33,237 nucleotides of DNA from a bacterium (GCA_021805395.1 JAJZFJ010000061.1:1-33237); one strand, 5' to 3'; counted from the stretch's first letter, positions 8,481-17,553 are shown. Notes: generated by a model not told the origin, from the sequence alone. Numbers and translations are program-made.

Positions 8481-8504
8481 GGTTGTGAATTCGTATACAC
8501 AACC
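8481..8504. promoter_or_regulatory. LacI-family operator (site B) before the pseudopilin-amylase genes
   Basis: A 24-bp imperfect palindrome with 10 of 12 pairs matched: outer arms GGTTGTG (8481-8487) and CACAACC (8498-8504), centre CG at 8492-8493. Its inner part, GTGAATTCGTATACAC, is nearly the same as site A. A possible -10 (TATAAC, 8471-8476) is just upstream, so binding would block transcription of the gene at 8576. Confidence 0.65.
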
Positions 8505-8575
8505 ATAACGCATCCAACGATGGAGCTCCTTCCCCGGGGTTAAAGGGAATACAAATCATATGGAGATTGTTCATC

Positions 8576-9352
8576 ATGAACAAAAAACAGGGTTTTACAC
8601 TTATCGAACTTCTTGTGGTAATTGCAATTATTGCTATCCTGGCCGCAATTCTGTTTCCTGTTTTCGCACAGGCAAGGGAGAAGGCTAGAGCCATCTCGTG
8701 CCTTTCGAATGAGAAACAGATCGGTTTGGCAATGCTCATGTATGCTCAGGATTATGATAACTATCTTCCTGTGTATGCCAGCTATCCTGAAACATATCAG
8801 GTTGCAGCAAAACTGATGCCCTACATTAAAACTCAGGCTCTCTTTAAGTGCCCAGATTCACCATTCGTAGAGGGTGCTCTGCAGCATAAGCAGAGAGATA
8901 ATGGCACTAACTATATGCTGCCACCCGATGATGGTTGTGTGGGACTTCCTCATTCTCAGGTTGGACTGACCAAATACTACGATGACGTATACCCACCAAT
9001 GGACTATGCAACAAACTGGTCACTATACAACTGGAACAGCGGTGGCTGCACCGGAGCTTATGGCGGATATGAGAAGGCAGATACGCTGGATGATCCAAAC
9101 ATCACAAGCCCAGCCAAGTGTGTAATGATGATTGACTTCCCACCAGCTAACTTTGTTTGGCCAGGTGCAGCATTCTGGGGAGGTCAGGTCGGTGGAAGAC
9201 ATAGCAATGGTTCCAATGTTGTTCACATGGATGGACATGCAAAATGGTATCCATTCTCAATTCTGTACCCAGAACAGGTTGAGTGGAGTGGCAAGAACAA
9301 TGAATGGAACGCTTGGGGCTTCAACTGGGCAGCCCAAAACGTTCAGCAGTAA
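8576..9352 (+). CDS. type II secretion/type IV pilin-like pseudopilin (H-X9-DG type)
   Basis: Exported pilin-like protein of 258 aa. Leader MNKKQG, cleavage before FTLIELLVV, then a hydrophobic helix and the [12 protein letters not shown] stretch seen in Armatimonadota pseudopilins. The C-terminal part has a full H-X9-DG motif ([16 protein letters not shown]) and many Gly, Tyr and Trp residues. The ATG at 8576 is chosen because GGAG (8562-8565) is 10 bases upstream; the in-frame TTG at 8567 is too close to it. The gene is preceded by LacI operator site B and followed by a terminator-like hairpin, so its mRNA may be more abundant than that of the lipoprotein and amylase genes beyond. It could form a surface filament or pseudopilus; a role in holding or secreting the amylase is only a guess. 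Confidence 0.92.
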   Translation: MNKKQGFTLIELLVVIAIIAILAAILFPVFAQAREKARAISCLSNEKQIGLAMLMYAQDYDNYLPVYASYPETYQVAAKLMPYIKTQALFKCPDSPFVEGALQHKQRDNGTNYMLPPDDGCVGLPHSQVGLTKYYDDVYPPMDYATNWSLYNWNSGGCTGAYGGYEKADTLDDPNITSPAKCVMMIDFPPANFVWPGAAFWGGQVGGRHSNGSNVVHMDGHAKWYPFSILYPEQVEWSGKNNEWNAWGFNWAAQNVQQ

Positions 9353-9378
9353 ATAGGTTCTAACTCACAGTCAAAACG

Positions 9379-9416
9379 GGTTGGGCATGGCAAGGGTGTT
9401 ATGTCCAACCTCTTTT
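9379..9416 (+). terminator. intrinsic terminator/attenuator after pseudopilin
   Basis: GGTTGGGCAT (9379-9388) pairs with ATGTCCAACC (9401-9410), with one G-U pair and a 12-base loop, followed by TCTTTT. It lies between two genes of a likely operon, so partial read-through would make the pseudopilin in excess of the downstream products. Confidence 0.7.
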
Positions 9417-9434
9417 ACACAAAGGTGTTCTAAA

Positions 9435-9680
9435 ATGAAATCTTCGCTTCCATTGTCTAGTATATTCACACTTCTCTCTATTATGATGGTTTCAGGATGT
9501 GGACAAAAACAGCAGAATCTTACTCCGGCAACTCAAACAATAGATCAGAAAATTCATGCACTGGAATCCCATCCCGAACCAGGTCTTCCGGCATCTGCAG
9601 TTCAACACGAAATTCAGCAGCTTCAACAACAGAAAGCCGCTAAAGGTGGTAATGCAGCAGCCAGTATGACATCTCCGTAA
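9435..9680 (+). CDS. small lipoprotein of unknown function
   Basis: 81 aa. A type II signal peptide (MKSSLPLSS, then a hydrophobic run) ends in the lipobox VSGC with Cys22, so it is probably a membrane-anchored lipoprotein. The mature part is short, Gln-rich and helical (TIDQKIHALESHP, then QHEIQQLQQQKAAKGG), with no known domain. The ATG at 9435 is chosen because AAAGGTG lies just upstream and the lipobox falls at the right distance; an earlier in-frame ATG at 9381 lies inside the terminator hairpin. The amylase gene follows after 17 bases, so the two are surely co-transcribed. It could tether or assist the pseudopilus or the amylase; there is no direct evidence. Confidence 0.75.
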   Translation: MKSSLPLSSIFTLLSIMMVSGCGQKQQNLTPATQTIDQKIHALESHPEPGLPASAVQHEIQQLQQQKAAKGGNAAASMTSP

Positions 9681-9697
9681 TAGTGAGATGTGTATAA

Positions 9698-11851
9698 ATG
9701 ATAAGATTGTTTTTATGGTGTGCGCAATCCATTCTGGTGTTATGTCTTATCTCAGCCAATAGTCAAACAACTTCAGCGATACCCTCACGCCATCGGGACA
9801 CGCAGATAACATTTCGATATTCACCGAATATACCTGCATCCTCAGTAACAGTCGCAGGTTCATTCAATGATTGGAACAAATCATCCTATCCGCTGCATCT
9901 CTCTAAAAAAGGAAACGTGTGGGAGGGGACGTTTCCGATTTCCCCAGGAGTATATCTCTACAGGTTCGTAGTAAATGGCAGCCAGTGGTTGCCAGACCCC
10001 CATGCTCTGGGAATTGATGACGGTAACAGCAACATAAACTCTCAACTGATTGTTCAGCCCCCTGACTATGACTTGAAGCCGGCAGTTGTAGGCGATGGAA
10101 TCATTACCACATCCGCTATTTATCATAGCCCAACCCCAAAAGACATTGTCCGCATCGATTCCAACCATCTGTCACTAATCCTGCAAACACGAGCACATGA
10201 TGTGGAATCGTGTAGTATTCTATCATCTGATGGACAGGATGTTGGCATGCATCGAATCAGCTCCGATCCACTTACTGAGCTTTGGAGAGGCACTGTCGCT
10301 CTTACCTCTGATGTTCCTTTACACTACTGCTTTGTTATTCGGGATGCATCCACCAAAATCATCTACGGTAAGGTTGGTGTTGAAAAACTATCTCAACAAG
10401 TGCACTGGTTCTCGTGTAACTGGAAGGCAATTCCATTGCCAAACCCCCCAGCATGGGTTAGGAACGCTGTGTTTTACCAGATTTTTCCTGATCGGTTCGC
10501 AAATGGCGATGCTTCCAATGATGGACCAGGTGCTGAGCCATGGCTAACTCCGCCAACGCACACAAACAGAATGGGTGGAGACCTTCAGGGAGTACTTGAA
10601 CACTGGAGTTATTTAAAACGACTGGGTATAAACGCCATCTATTTCAATCCTCTCTTTGCTGCAGACAGCAATCATGGCTACGATACTTCAGATTACCTTC
10701 ACGTAGACCCGAGATTTGGAACGAATGCTCTGCTCAAGGAGGTAATCAGCCGGGCACATGAGAATGGTTGGCATGTTATTCTGGATGGAGTATTCAATCA
10801 TACCGGGGTGCACACCAGATGGTTCAAGAGCATTGTGAAACTGGGACCCAGATCACCTTTTACCAAGTGGTATTTCATCAATCACTACCCAGTACATGTA
10901 AAGGAGGGAGAAAAGAGTTATGTGAGCTGGTTTGGCGTACCAACACTGCCCAAGTTAAATCTGGATAATCCCCCTACACGGAAATTCATCCTTCATGTAG
11001 CTGACTACTGGATTCACTATGCGGCTGCAGATGGCTGGAGGCTGGATGCAGCCGATCAGATAGATCCGGCATTCTGGACAGTTTTCAGGAAAAGTGTTAA
11101 ACGTACCGATCCAGATGCATTCATCATGGGAGAAGTGTGGGGAGATGCTCATACATGGATGCAGGGTAATATGTGGGACTCGGTGATGAACTATCCGTGG
11201 CGTCAAGCGGTTTTAGACTTTTTCAGTACTCAAAAACTTACGCCCACGCAGTTCGACGAGAAACTTAAAACAGTTCGGGACAACTACCCAACAGCCAGCC
11301 TTAATGTGATGTTCAATCTGCTGGGGAGTCAGGATACTGTTAGGCTTGCTACTCTCTTCAAAGGCAAATCCGCGCAGCAGAATCAGGCGATAATATTTCA
11401 GTTCACTTATCCAGGGGTGCCAAGTATCTACTATGGAGATGAGGTAGGAATGCAGGGAGGAGCAGATCCAGACGATCGTCGATGTATGAACTGGGATCCT
11501 GCCATCTGGAACAGAAGTTTGCTGTCACTGTACAAGGCGCTGATTGCGTTACGGAAGATGCACCCTGTGCTCTGCGAAGGGACATACCAGACATTAATCA
11601 AAGACGACACCCATCATCTTTTTGGGTTCAAACGTAGCTTAAAAGGCCAGTATGTAATTGTGATGTTTAATCTATCTAACGTTGCACGGAGCGTAAAGCT
11701 GAGCAGATACAATACTACAAGAAAACCAGTTGCAGCATGGCTAAATACTGGTGCTTCCATCCAGTCAAGCCGACAGTATTTAACCATAACAATCCCTGCA
11801 CATGGTAGTGCTGTTTATGGTACCTTCACGGCCCGCCATGGAATGAACTAA
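9698..11851 (+). CDS. secreted GH13 alpha-amylase family enzyme (neopullulanase-like) with N-terminal glycogen-binding-like domain
   Basis: Predicted to hydrolyse alpha-1,4 (perhaps alpha-1,6) glucans outside the cytoplasm; 717 aa. A signal peptide (about residues 1-27) is followed by a CBM48/E-set module (VTVAGSFNDWN, YLYRFVVNG), a linker domain, then the GH13 barrel from FYQIFPDRFANGD. Catalytic regions: DGVFNHTG (D363), GWRLDAAD with nucleophile D450, GEVW with acid E479, and GSQDTVR with D546. In region IV the usual His before the Asp is Gln545, which may alter transition-state binding. A beta-sandwich C-domain ends the protein. The gene belongs with the LacI regulator and pseudopilin upstream and suggests use of starch, glycogen or cyclodextrin. 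Exact specificity cannot be read from the sequence. Confidence 0.92.
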   Translation: MIRLFLWCAQSILVLCLISANSQTTSAIPSRHRDTQITFRYSPNIPASSVTVAGSFNDWNKSSYPLHLSKKGNVWEGTFPISPGVYLYRFVVNGSQWLPDPHALGIDDGNSNINSQLIVQPPDYDLKPAVVGDGIITTSAIYHSPTPKDIVRIDSNHLSLILQTRAHDVESCSILSSDGQDVGMHRISSDPLTELWRGTVALTSDVPLHYCFVIRDASTKIIYGKVGVEKLSQQVHWFSCNWKAIPLPNPPAWVRNAVFYQIFPDRFANGDASNDGPGAEPWLTPPTHTNRMGGDLQGVLEHWSYLKRLGINAIYFNPLFAADSNHGYDTSDYLHVDPRFGTNALLKEVISRAHENGWHVILDGVFNHTGVHTRWFKSIVKLGPRSPFTKWYFINHYPVHVKEGEKSYVSWFGVPTLPKLNLDNPPTRKFILHVADYWIHYAAADGWRLDAADQIDPAFWTVFRKSVKRTDPDAFIMGEVWGDAHTWMQGNMWDSVMNYPWRQAVLDFFSTQKLTPTQFDEKLKTVRDNYPTASLNVMFNLLGSQDTVRLATLFKGKSAQQNQAIIFQFTYPGVPSIYYGDEVGMQGGADPDDRRCMNWDPAIWNRSLLSLYKALIALRKMHPVLCEGTYQTLIKDDTHHLFGFKRSLKGQYVIVMFNLSNVARSVKLSRYNTTRKPVAAWLNTGASIQSSRQYLTITIPAHGSAVYGTFTARHGMN

Positions 11852-11864
11852 CGCTTGGATAGCT

Positions 11865-11902
11865 TGAGGGTGCTGGGAAGTTAAAGCTGCACAGCACCCT
11901 CA
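11865..11902. terminator. bidirectional terminator-like hairpin between convergent genes
   Basis: TGAGGGTGCTG (11865-11875) and CAGCACCCTCA (11892-11902) form a perfect 11-bp GC-rich stem with a 16-base loop. It sits between the amylase stop and the convergent glutaminase-like stop, followed by CTTTGCTATTT on the plus strand. The T-run is poor but the position supports the call. Confidence 0.65.
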
Positions 11903-11907
11903 CTTTG

Positions 11908-14010
11908 CTATTTCAGGTTTGCTGTGCGATCTGCATATCCATTGCTCGCCAGCAGTGCAAAAATACCCCCGATAACAGGTCGTGCCACAAACCCCACTTG
12001 ATGCCCTGTGAGGCAGTCATACCAGTCAGTGAATGCTACTCTCTGTGGTGTGAAGTTCACAAACCTGTACTCATCATTCACAATTGTCTGCTTCAATGCC
12101 ATATCAGGAGTTGAAGCGGCAGTGAACATTTCCCAGTCAGACTTGGTGTAGGAGTGCCTGTTGTCTAGTGGAATACCGTAGGTATCATTGTGTGCAAGAT
12201 ACCACTTTGCCTCCATCATAAGAACACTTTTTGGAATGAGATTAAGCCCAAGCGCCTTATCTGGAAATGCGTTATATTTAAGACTCCAGGTGTCTGGCTG
12301 ATCATACGCCAGCATCAGATGATCACCGGTAGGAGATTTTGCCAGGTCCACCCACTGGGCTATCATAGTTTTAGCGGTTTTGCTAAAGTAATCAGCATCG
12401 GCAGTATTTCCGGCTGTCTTCGCAATCTGCCCCATTGCTCCCACCCCTACTATAGCTTTGAGAGCAAGGTTCGCACTGTTTTTAATAAACCCTGTGAAGT
12501 CATCTGTCTGGTTCTGGAAAGCAGGTTTCAATCCATTCTGCACCTCATACATTGCCCACTGCTTCATGATGTCGTAATGTTTTCTCGCATATTCTTTTGC
12601 ATCTGTATGTGAGAGATGCTGCATAGCAGAATCGAACATTATCAGCATGTTTGCGGATTCTTCCACCGGCATATCTTCTTCTCTTCCGTCGTTATGACCA
12701 GAGGCATTAGGATAGGAAGATCCAATGTCATGTTCGGCAAATTTCTTTGGCCATCCACCATGCTCAGCATAATCAAGTAGAGGAGACAGCATAAGGCGAA
12801 GCATTCGGGCATTCGTGTATGTGAATACTGGATAGGCTGGATAGCATACATCAACAGTAGATACATTTCCATCGCTGCTAATCTCTTTAAGGAAAAGCCA
12901 TGGTTTTTTGGCAGTTCCCACAAGTTCTGTTCCACCGTAAGCCTGTCTTAAAGCCAAATCGCAAAGTGCAGCATACTTTGGTCCACCTACGGCATCAGCA
13001 TCTTTTGTGATCTGTCTATCCAGTTTATTGGAGTTCTTGAGGGCGATTTTAGCATCATTATAGGTGAACGCCACCATACTCTTCCATGATGGGAAGTAGG
13101 ATTTCCATAGTGGTGGCAGCGGTTTGCCAAGATAGCTCACAGCAGGATCCCGTACATCACCCAGAACCAGCTCCACAGGCTTGGTGTGTGATTTCACAGT
13201 ACCCAGATTGAATTCATAGGCAAATACTGGCCAGTGATCGTTTACGGCACGTGGCATGTTTGGATCATTACTGTCGCCCAGTGGAGTGCCGTCGGCTTCT
13301 AGAGTGCGCACCTCTGTATCTGGTCCAGACTGATATGTGAGATTATTCTGTTTAGCAGTAGCAAAAACAGCTTTTCCCCATGCCGGATAATCACTATCTT
13401 CGGACAATAGATCAGGATTAGCGCGTTGTACTGTGAACGCATCAATCTGGTTTTTACTAGAATCAATCGTTTGGTTATTCCAAACAATTTTATGTGTTAG
13501 TGTAGTTGCTGCCCATTCTCCAGAAATATCAAAACTTAAATGCACATTATGGGCACTTCCATCTGCACTCTGTACGGAAGCAAAGACATATCCAAATGGA
13601 ATTGACTGCCGTTTCAAATCATCGGGGTTTACAGGAGATAGAAAATTGACATGTATCCTTACTCCTCCTCCTTCCAATGTGAATTCAGACTGCGTTGCAG
13701 TCACTTTCAGGCTGGTCTGTTGCATGTCGGTGAATGTGATACCATCCACATTCGCTGCTCCCATAACTCTATAGGGTTTACCATCTATATTTGCGATACA
13801 GCTAAAAGCTTTAATAGCACCTGTCCAGAAGGTTGGCCAAGTACCAGGCAAAGTGCTGGCTGGCTGCCACAAACTTACATAAGGTGAACGAACGATGAGT
13901 GGAATTGCAGGTGGTCGAAATGATGCTGAAGATTGTGCCTGGGCAGTAAGTGGAATGGAACTGAGCACCAGAGCAGACAGGAGTACTGATGAACGAAGGT
14001 GTAATGTCAT
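11908..14010 (-). CDS. secreted glutaminase-A-like protein (DUF5127/DUF4965/DUF1793 type)
   Basis: Large exported protein, 700 aa, with a signal peptide (residues 1-25, ending TAQAQ). The start FRPPAIPLIVRSPYVSLWQP, the middle SYFPSWKSMVAFTYNDA and the (alpha/alpha)-barrel part with YPNASGHNDGREEDMPVEES are typical of the family named after fungal glutaminase A. Most bacterial members have no proven substrate; glutaminase or glycoside-processing roles are both possible. The ATG at 14010 is supported by GGAGA seven bases upstream. It converges with the amylase gene and is not in an operon. Length and motifs suggest an intact gene. The family call rests on remembered motifs. Confidence 0.8.
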   Translation of the reverse strand: MTLHLRSSVLLSALVLSSIPLTAQAQSSASFRPPAIPLIVRSPYVSLWQPASTLPGTWPTFWTGAIKAFSCIANIDGKPYRVMGAANVDGITFTDMQQTSLKVTATQSEFTLEGGGVRIHVNFLSPVNPDDLKRQSIPFGYVFASVQSADGSAHNVHLSFDISGEWAATTLTHKIVWNNQTIDSSKNQIDAFTVQRANPDLLSEDSDYPAWGKAVFATAKQNNLTYQSGPDTEVRTLEADGTPLGDSNDPNMPRAVNDHWPVFAYEFNLGTVKSHTKPVELVLGDVRDPAVSYLGKPLPPLWKSYFPSWKSMVAFTYNDAKIALKNSNKLDRQITKDADAVGGPKYAALCDLALRQAYGGTELVGTAKKPWLFLKEISSDGNVSTVDVCYPAYPVFTYTNARMLRLMLSPLLDYAEHGGWPKKFAEHDIGSSYPNASGHNDGREEDMPVEESANMLIMFDSAMQHLSHTDAKEYARKHYDIMKQWAMYEVQNGLKPAFQNQTDDFTGFIKNSANLALKAIVGVGAMGQIAKTAGNTADADYFSKTAKTMIAQWVDLAKSPTGDHLMLAYDQPDTWSLKYNAFPDKALGLNLIPKSVLMMEAKWYLAHNDTYGIPLDNRHSYTKSDWEMFTAASTPDMALKQTIVNDEYRFVNFTPQRVAFTDWYDCLTGHQVGFVARPVIGGIFALLASNGYADRTANLK

Positions 14011-14463
14011 AAGGTTCTCTCCTTTGAATTGCCTTTCAGAATAGTACCTTTATTAGGGCTAGAATGAATGATACCAGCATCGTCTTATTGGGAAAGAGTG
14101 AAAGTTGAGTACCAAGGAGAAATTTACACATAACTGCTATAAAACTTTGCTAGAAGATAAATAGAGCATAAACCAACCATCCTGAACGACTATCTTCCAT
14201 TCTTATCTTCAAATGAGTACGCATGATCTTTGCATCATCATGAATAGCCATACATTCGCTCCAGTCCGCACGATCGAACACAAAATGTCTCACACAAATC
14301 ATCAACAAAAAGGTCACATTCCGTGTTTAAATGGTAGTAAAAGGTACTATTCTCTGTGTAAACTGGTAGGAATACGGGCTGATGCAATGGCATATACCTC
14401 TGTTATCGATAAAAGAGAGTAAAATAATGCTGATTGCTGTGCGTACAGTATGGATAGTAGCAA
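14011..14463. other. intergenic between divergent glutaminase-like gene and dxs; no gene supported
   Basis: Upstream region of two divergent genes. Small open frames at 14213-14422 (plus) and 14327-14629 (minus) lack ribosome sites and recognisable features, and I do not call them. A single copy of TATCAT sits in a plausible place for the minus-strand gene's -10, without a good -35. Confidence 0.5.
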
Positions 14464-14492
14464 TTGACACACGGATGAGTAGGGGGTACAAT
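14464..14492 (+). promoter_or_regulatory. sigma-70-type promoter of dxs
   Basis: TTGACA (14464-14469), 17-base spacer, TACAAT (14487-14492). The predicted start near 14499 leaves a leader of about 140 bases before dxs. The leader has small inverted repeats (CACACC 14541-14546 region with GGTGTG; AGCATTAACTGC with GTAGTGCT) but no riboswitch I recognise. Confidence 0.75.
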
Positions 14493-14639
14493 CCCCGAGT
14501 TAATATGAATTGAATGAGATAATAATAGATATCGTACCCACACACCAAATCGAGCGCAGGTGTGACGCACCGTCCAGCATTAACTGCTTTAAAAAGGTAG
14601 TGCTGAGGGGTTTTATTCGAAGGGGGCATTGATTAGACA

Positions 14640-16607
14640 ATGTATGAACTCCTCTCCCGCATTCAAAGTCCGCAAGACTTGAAGCATCTCAGCAGAGAGC
14701 AACTCAAACAGGTTGCCACAGAGTTGAGGCAAGCCATGGTAGATAATCTCTCCAAAACTGGAGGTCACTTTGCTTCAGATATGGGAGCAGTTGAACTGAT
14801 TTTAGCTCTTCATACTGTTTACAATGTACCCACCGACAAAATTATTTGGGACACCGGGCACCAATGTTATGCTCACAAAATGCTTACAGGCAGACTGGAC
14901 AGATTCAGCACATTAAGGCAGTATGGTGGATTAAGCGGTTTTTTAAGACGTGAAGAGAGTGATTACGACCTCTTTGGTGCTGGACATGCTGGAACTTCCA
15001 TCTCGGCTGCTTATGGTTTTGCAGTAGCAAGAGACCTGGCAGGCAAAGCTGAAAACGAACATGTGCTAGCAGTAATTGGCGATGCATCCATGACAGCCGG
15101 CCTGGCACTTGAAGGGCTGCATAATGCAGGCCACAGCGGCAGGAACTTTGTGGTGGTGCTGAATGACAACGATATGTCTATTGCTGAAAGTGTTGGTGCT
15201 CTGGCTACATATCTGGCTAAACTGCGTGCAACTCACCTGTATCAAGCTGCTGAAACTCAGGCAAAACGCTCCCTCAAGAGAGTCCCTGGTGCGCTCGGAC
15301 AGCTGGGTTCGAGGGCTGCAAGCTCAGTTCTCAAACACAATCTGACACATCTCGTATCCACCGAAAACTCAGGAGTACTGTTTGAGCAGTTAGGCTACCA
15401 GTATTTTGGACCGGTGGATGGACACGATCTTAATCTCTTAATCGATCTGTTCTCTTCCATTAAGCATATTGACGGACCAGTTTTTGTTCACCTCCGGACT
15501 GTTAAAGGCAAAGGCTACGAGCAAGCCGAAGGAGATGCACGAAAATGGCATGCAGTCACACCGCCCATGTTCGGAGGTAGTGCTGCAAGCAAGTCTTCCG
15601 GCCAAACCTGGACTTCAGTTTTCAGCAACACAATCATGGATTTGGCATCCAAAGATGATAAGGTTACAGCCATTACAGCTGCTATGCCTGATGGAACTGG
15701 TCTCACTGCATTCAGCAAACAGTATCCCAACCGATATTTTGACACAGCTATAGCCGAACAGCATGCTGTATGTTTTGCTGCAGGTTTAGCTGCCGATGGC
15801 TACAAACCTATAACTGCTATCTACTCTACCTTCCTGCAGAGAGCATACGATATCGTATTACACGATGTGGCAATACAGAACCTTCCGGTAATTTTCTGTC
15901 TGGATCGATCTGGGGTGGTTGGCGACGATGGACCTACACATCATGGAGTGTTTGATATCGCCTATCTGCGACACATTCCGAATATGGCGATAATGGCACC
16001 AAAAGATGGTGAAGAGATGGATTTAATGCTGCGATACGCGGTGAATAGTCATGTGGTTGGTGCTAACAAGAGCCCGATTGCAATTCGATATCCCCGAGGG
16101 AATACTCCAGCAACCAAATGGTCAAATGCAACTTCTCCCATAGAGTACGGAAAAGCTGAAACCTTGATCGAAGGCGATGAGATAACCCTTTTGGCTTATG
16201 GAAGCATGGTTGCCCCAGCGTTTGAAGCAGCACAGATGCTACAGCAGGAAGGCGTGAGTGTGAACATGGTTAACTTGAGGTGGGCTAAACCACTGGATAA
16301 GCAAACCATTTTGGATGCTGCTCAGCGTACACGAAATGTGATCGTGATGGAAGAGGGTGTAGTCCATGGAGGTGTGGGATCGGCTGTTCTGGAGCTGCTT
16401 GCAGAAGCTGGCATGTCGAATATCAACGTAAAGCTTTTTGGTATTCCAGACAGGTTTATGGAGCATGGAGCAATTCCAATCCTGCACAGACTCTGCATGT
16501 TGACAGCACCAGATTTTGCAGCCGCTGCAAGAGATATGCTCGGTAGACCTCAACCCGACATGGAACGGGTTGCTGAAATTGAAAAACACGAATCACTCAC
16601 TGCTTAA
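14640..16607 (+). CDS. dxs: 1-deoxy-D-xylulose-5-phosphate synthase
   Basis: First enzyme of the methylerythritol phosphate route to isoprenoids: condenses pyruvate and glyceraldehyde 3-phosphate with thiamine diphosphate, and supplies thiamine and pyridoxal synthesis. The 655 aa include GHQCYAHKMLTGR, GHAGTSISAAYG, the ThDP/Mg site GDASMTAG with NDNDMSIAESVGAL, and the transketolase-like second domain with the catalytic Glu in DTAIAEQHAVCFAAGLA, then DRSGVVGDDGPTHHGVFD. The length is slightly over the usual 620-640. ATG at 14640; a GGGGG stretch about 15 bases upstream is a poor ribosome site. It has its own strong promoter and the isomerase gene follows after 29 bases. Confidence 0.97.
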   Translation: MYELLSRIQSPQDLKHLSREQLKQVATELRQAMVDNLSKTGGHFASDMGAVELILALHTVYNVPTDKIIWDTGHQCYAHKMLTGRLDRFSTLRQYGGLSGFLRREESDYDLFGAGHAGTSISAAYGFAVARDLAGKAENEHVLAVIGDASMTAGLALEGLHNAGHSGRNFVVVLNDNDMSIAESVGALATYLAKLRATHLYQAAETQAKRSLKRVPGALGQLGSRAASSVLKHNLTHLVSTENSGVLFEQLGYQYFGPVDGHDLNLLIDLFSSIKHIDGPVFVHLRTVKGKGYEQAEGDARKWHAVTPPMFGGSAASKSSGQTWTSVFSNTIMDLASKDDKVTAITAAMPDGTGLTAFSKQYPNRYFDTAIAEQHAVCFAAGLAADGYKPITAIYSTFLQRAYDIVLHDVAIQNLPVIFCLDRSGVVGDDGPTHHGVFDIAYLRHIPNMAIMAPKDGEEMDLMLRYAVNSHVVGANKSPIAIRYPRGNTPATKWSNATSPIEYGKAETLIEGDEITLLAYGSMVAPAFEAAQMLQQEGVSVNMVNLRWAKPLDKQTILDAAQRTRNVIVMEEGVVHGGVGSAVLELLAEAGMSNINVKLFGIPDRFMEHGAIPILHRLCMLTAPDFAAAARDMLGRPQPDMERVAEIEKHESLTA

Positions 16608-16636
16608 TTCTAACTAGCAGAAAAGAAGGACAGATA

Positions 16637-17479
16637 ATGTACGTTGGCATACTCACTGCCCCATTTGGGGGAGTTTCACTCGAAGAAGTAGCAGAGTTTG
16701 CAGGAACTCATGGCTTTGGTGGACTCGAAATTCTGACTAGCCCGAACGGAAAGCATATCAATACGCTGGACTTTCCTGCTTCCAGGGCATCAGAAATACG
16801 AAACCTTATGGAGAAGCAAAGAATTCAGATATCAGCTCTTGCTTCCTATACAGACCTAACCCATGCTGATCCTGCTGCCCGGGCAAAAAATATCGAGACT
16901 GTTCGATCTGCTATTGGTATTGCCAAGCAGCTGGGAGTAGGGGTTGTCTGCACACTTGCTGGCCTCCCGCCAAAGGGCAAGAACAGGTTTCAGACAATTG
17001 AGGAGGACTGTGCAGAGGTCTTTCCACCCTTGCTGGAACACGCAGCACAGAATGGCGTGAAACTTGCTCTGGAGAACTGGTATGCCACAAACATCCAGAA
17101 CCTGGCACATTGGGACAGACTGTTTGAGGTTGTTAATCATCCAAACCTGGGGCTCAATTTCGATCCTTCCCACCTGATGTGGCAGGGAATAGATTACATT
17201 GCTGCTGTTTCTCAGTATTCTTCCAGGATATTTCACAGCCATGGTAAAGATACAGAGATTGATGATGTTCTACTGCGTAGGGTAGGAAATCAGGGTGACA
17301 ACTGGTGGAGATATGTTATCCCGGGGTTAGGTCGAGTGAAATGGGGTGAATATCTCTCAGCACTCAGAAAATCTGGATACAATGGTGCTGTATCGATTGA
17401 ACATGAAGATTCCGCTCTGGGCAGGGAAGAGGGTTTTCTAATAGGAAAACGTTACCTCGAGCAGTTTATGGCAGGCTAG
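16637..17479 (+). CDS. sugar phosphate isomerase/epimerase family protein (xylose-isomerase-like TIM barrel)
   Basis: Metal-dependent TIM-barrel protein of the AP-endonuclease-2/xylose isomerase superfamily, 280 aa, cytosolic. Predicted metal ligands are all present: E146 in LALENWY, D176 in NFDPSH, H200/H202 in FHSHGKD and E255 in SIEHED. The substrate is unknown; relatives act on ketoses, keto-sugars and inosose. AAGGA lies about 10 bases before the ATG, and the gene starts 29 bases after dxs, so it is probably in the dxs operon. That link does not by itself define a shared pathway. Confidence 0.88.
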   Translation: MYVGILTAPFGGVSLEEVAEFAGTHGFGGLEILTSPNGKHINTLDFPASRASEIRNLMEKQRIQISALASYTDLTHADPAARAKNIETVRSAIGIAKQLGVGVVCTLAGLPPKGKNRFQTIEEDCAEVFPPLLEHAAQNGVKLALENWYATNIQNLAHWDRLFEVVNHPNLGLNFDPSHLMWQGIDYIAAVSQYSSRIFHSHGKDTEIDDVLLRRVGNQGDNWWRYVIPGLGRVKWGEYLSALRKSGYNGAVSIEHEDSALGREEGFLIGKRYLEQFMAG

Positions 17480-17496
17480 CCCTTATGCCAATTCGA

Positions 17497-17536
17497 GCAG
17501 ACCAGTGAAGATTTCTACACTCATAAGCTGGTCTGC
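17497..17536 (+). repeat. stem-loop between isomerase and DHODH-like genes
   Basis: GCAGACCAG (17497-17505) and CTGGTCTGC (17528-17536) form a perfect 9-bp stem around 22 bases, ending 17 bases before the next ATG. A short ATTTTTG follows 10 bases later. It could be a partial terminator, or an mRNA structure controlling expression of the next gene. Confidence 0.5.
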
Positions 17537-17553
17537 CCAGAAAGAAATTTTTG

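Noticed and set aside
9381-9434. N-terminal extension of the small lipoprotein
   Set aside because: It lies within the terminator hairpin and would put 18 residues before a proper lipoprotein signal.
13299-13887. Several open frames within the glutaminase-like gene
   Set aside because: They are other-frame shadows of the long minus-strand gene.
14213-14629. Two small overlapping open frames on opposite strands before dxs
   Set aside because: They overlap the dxs promoter and leader, lack ribosome sites and look non-coding in composition.
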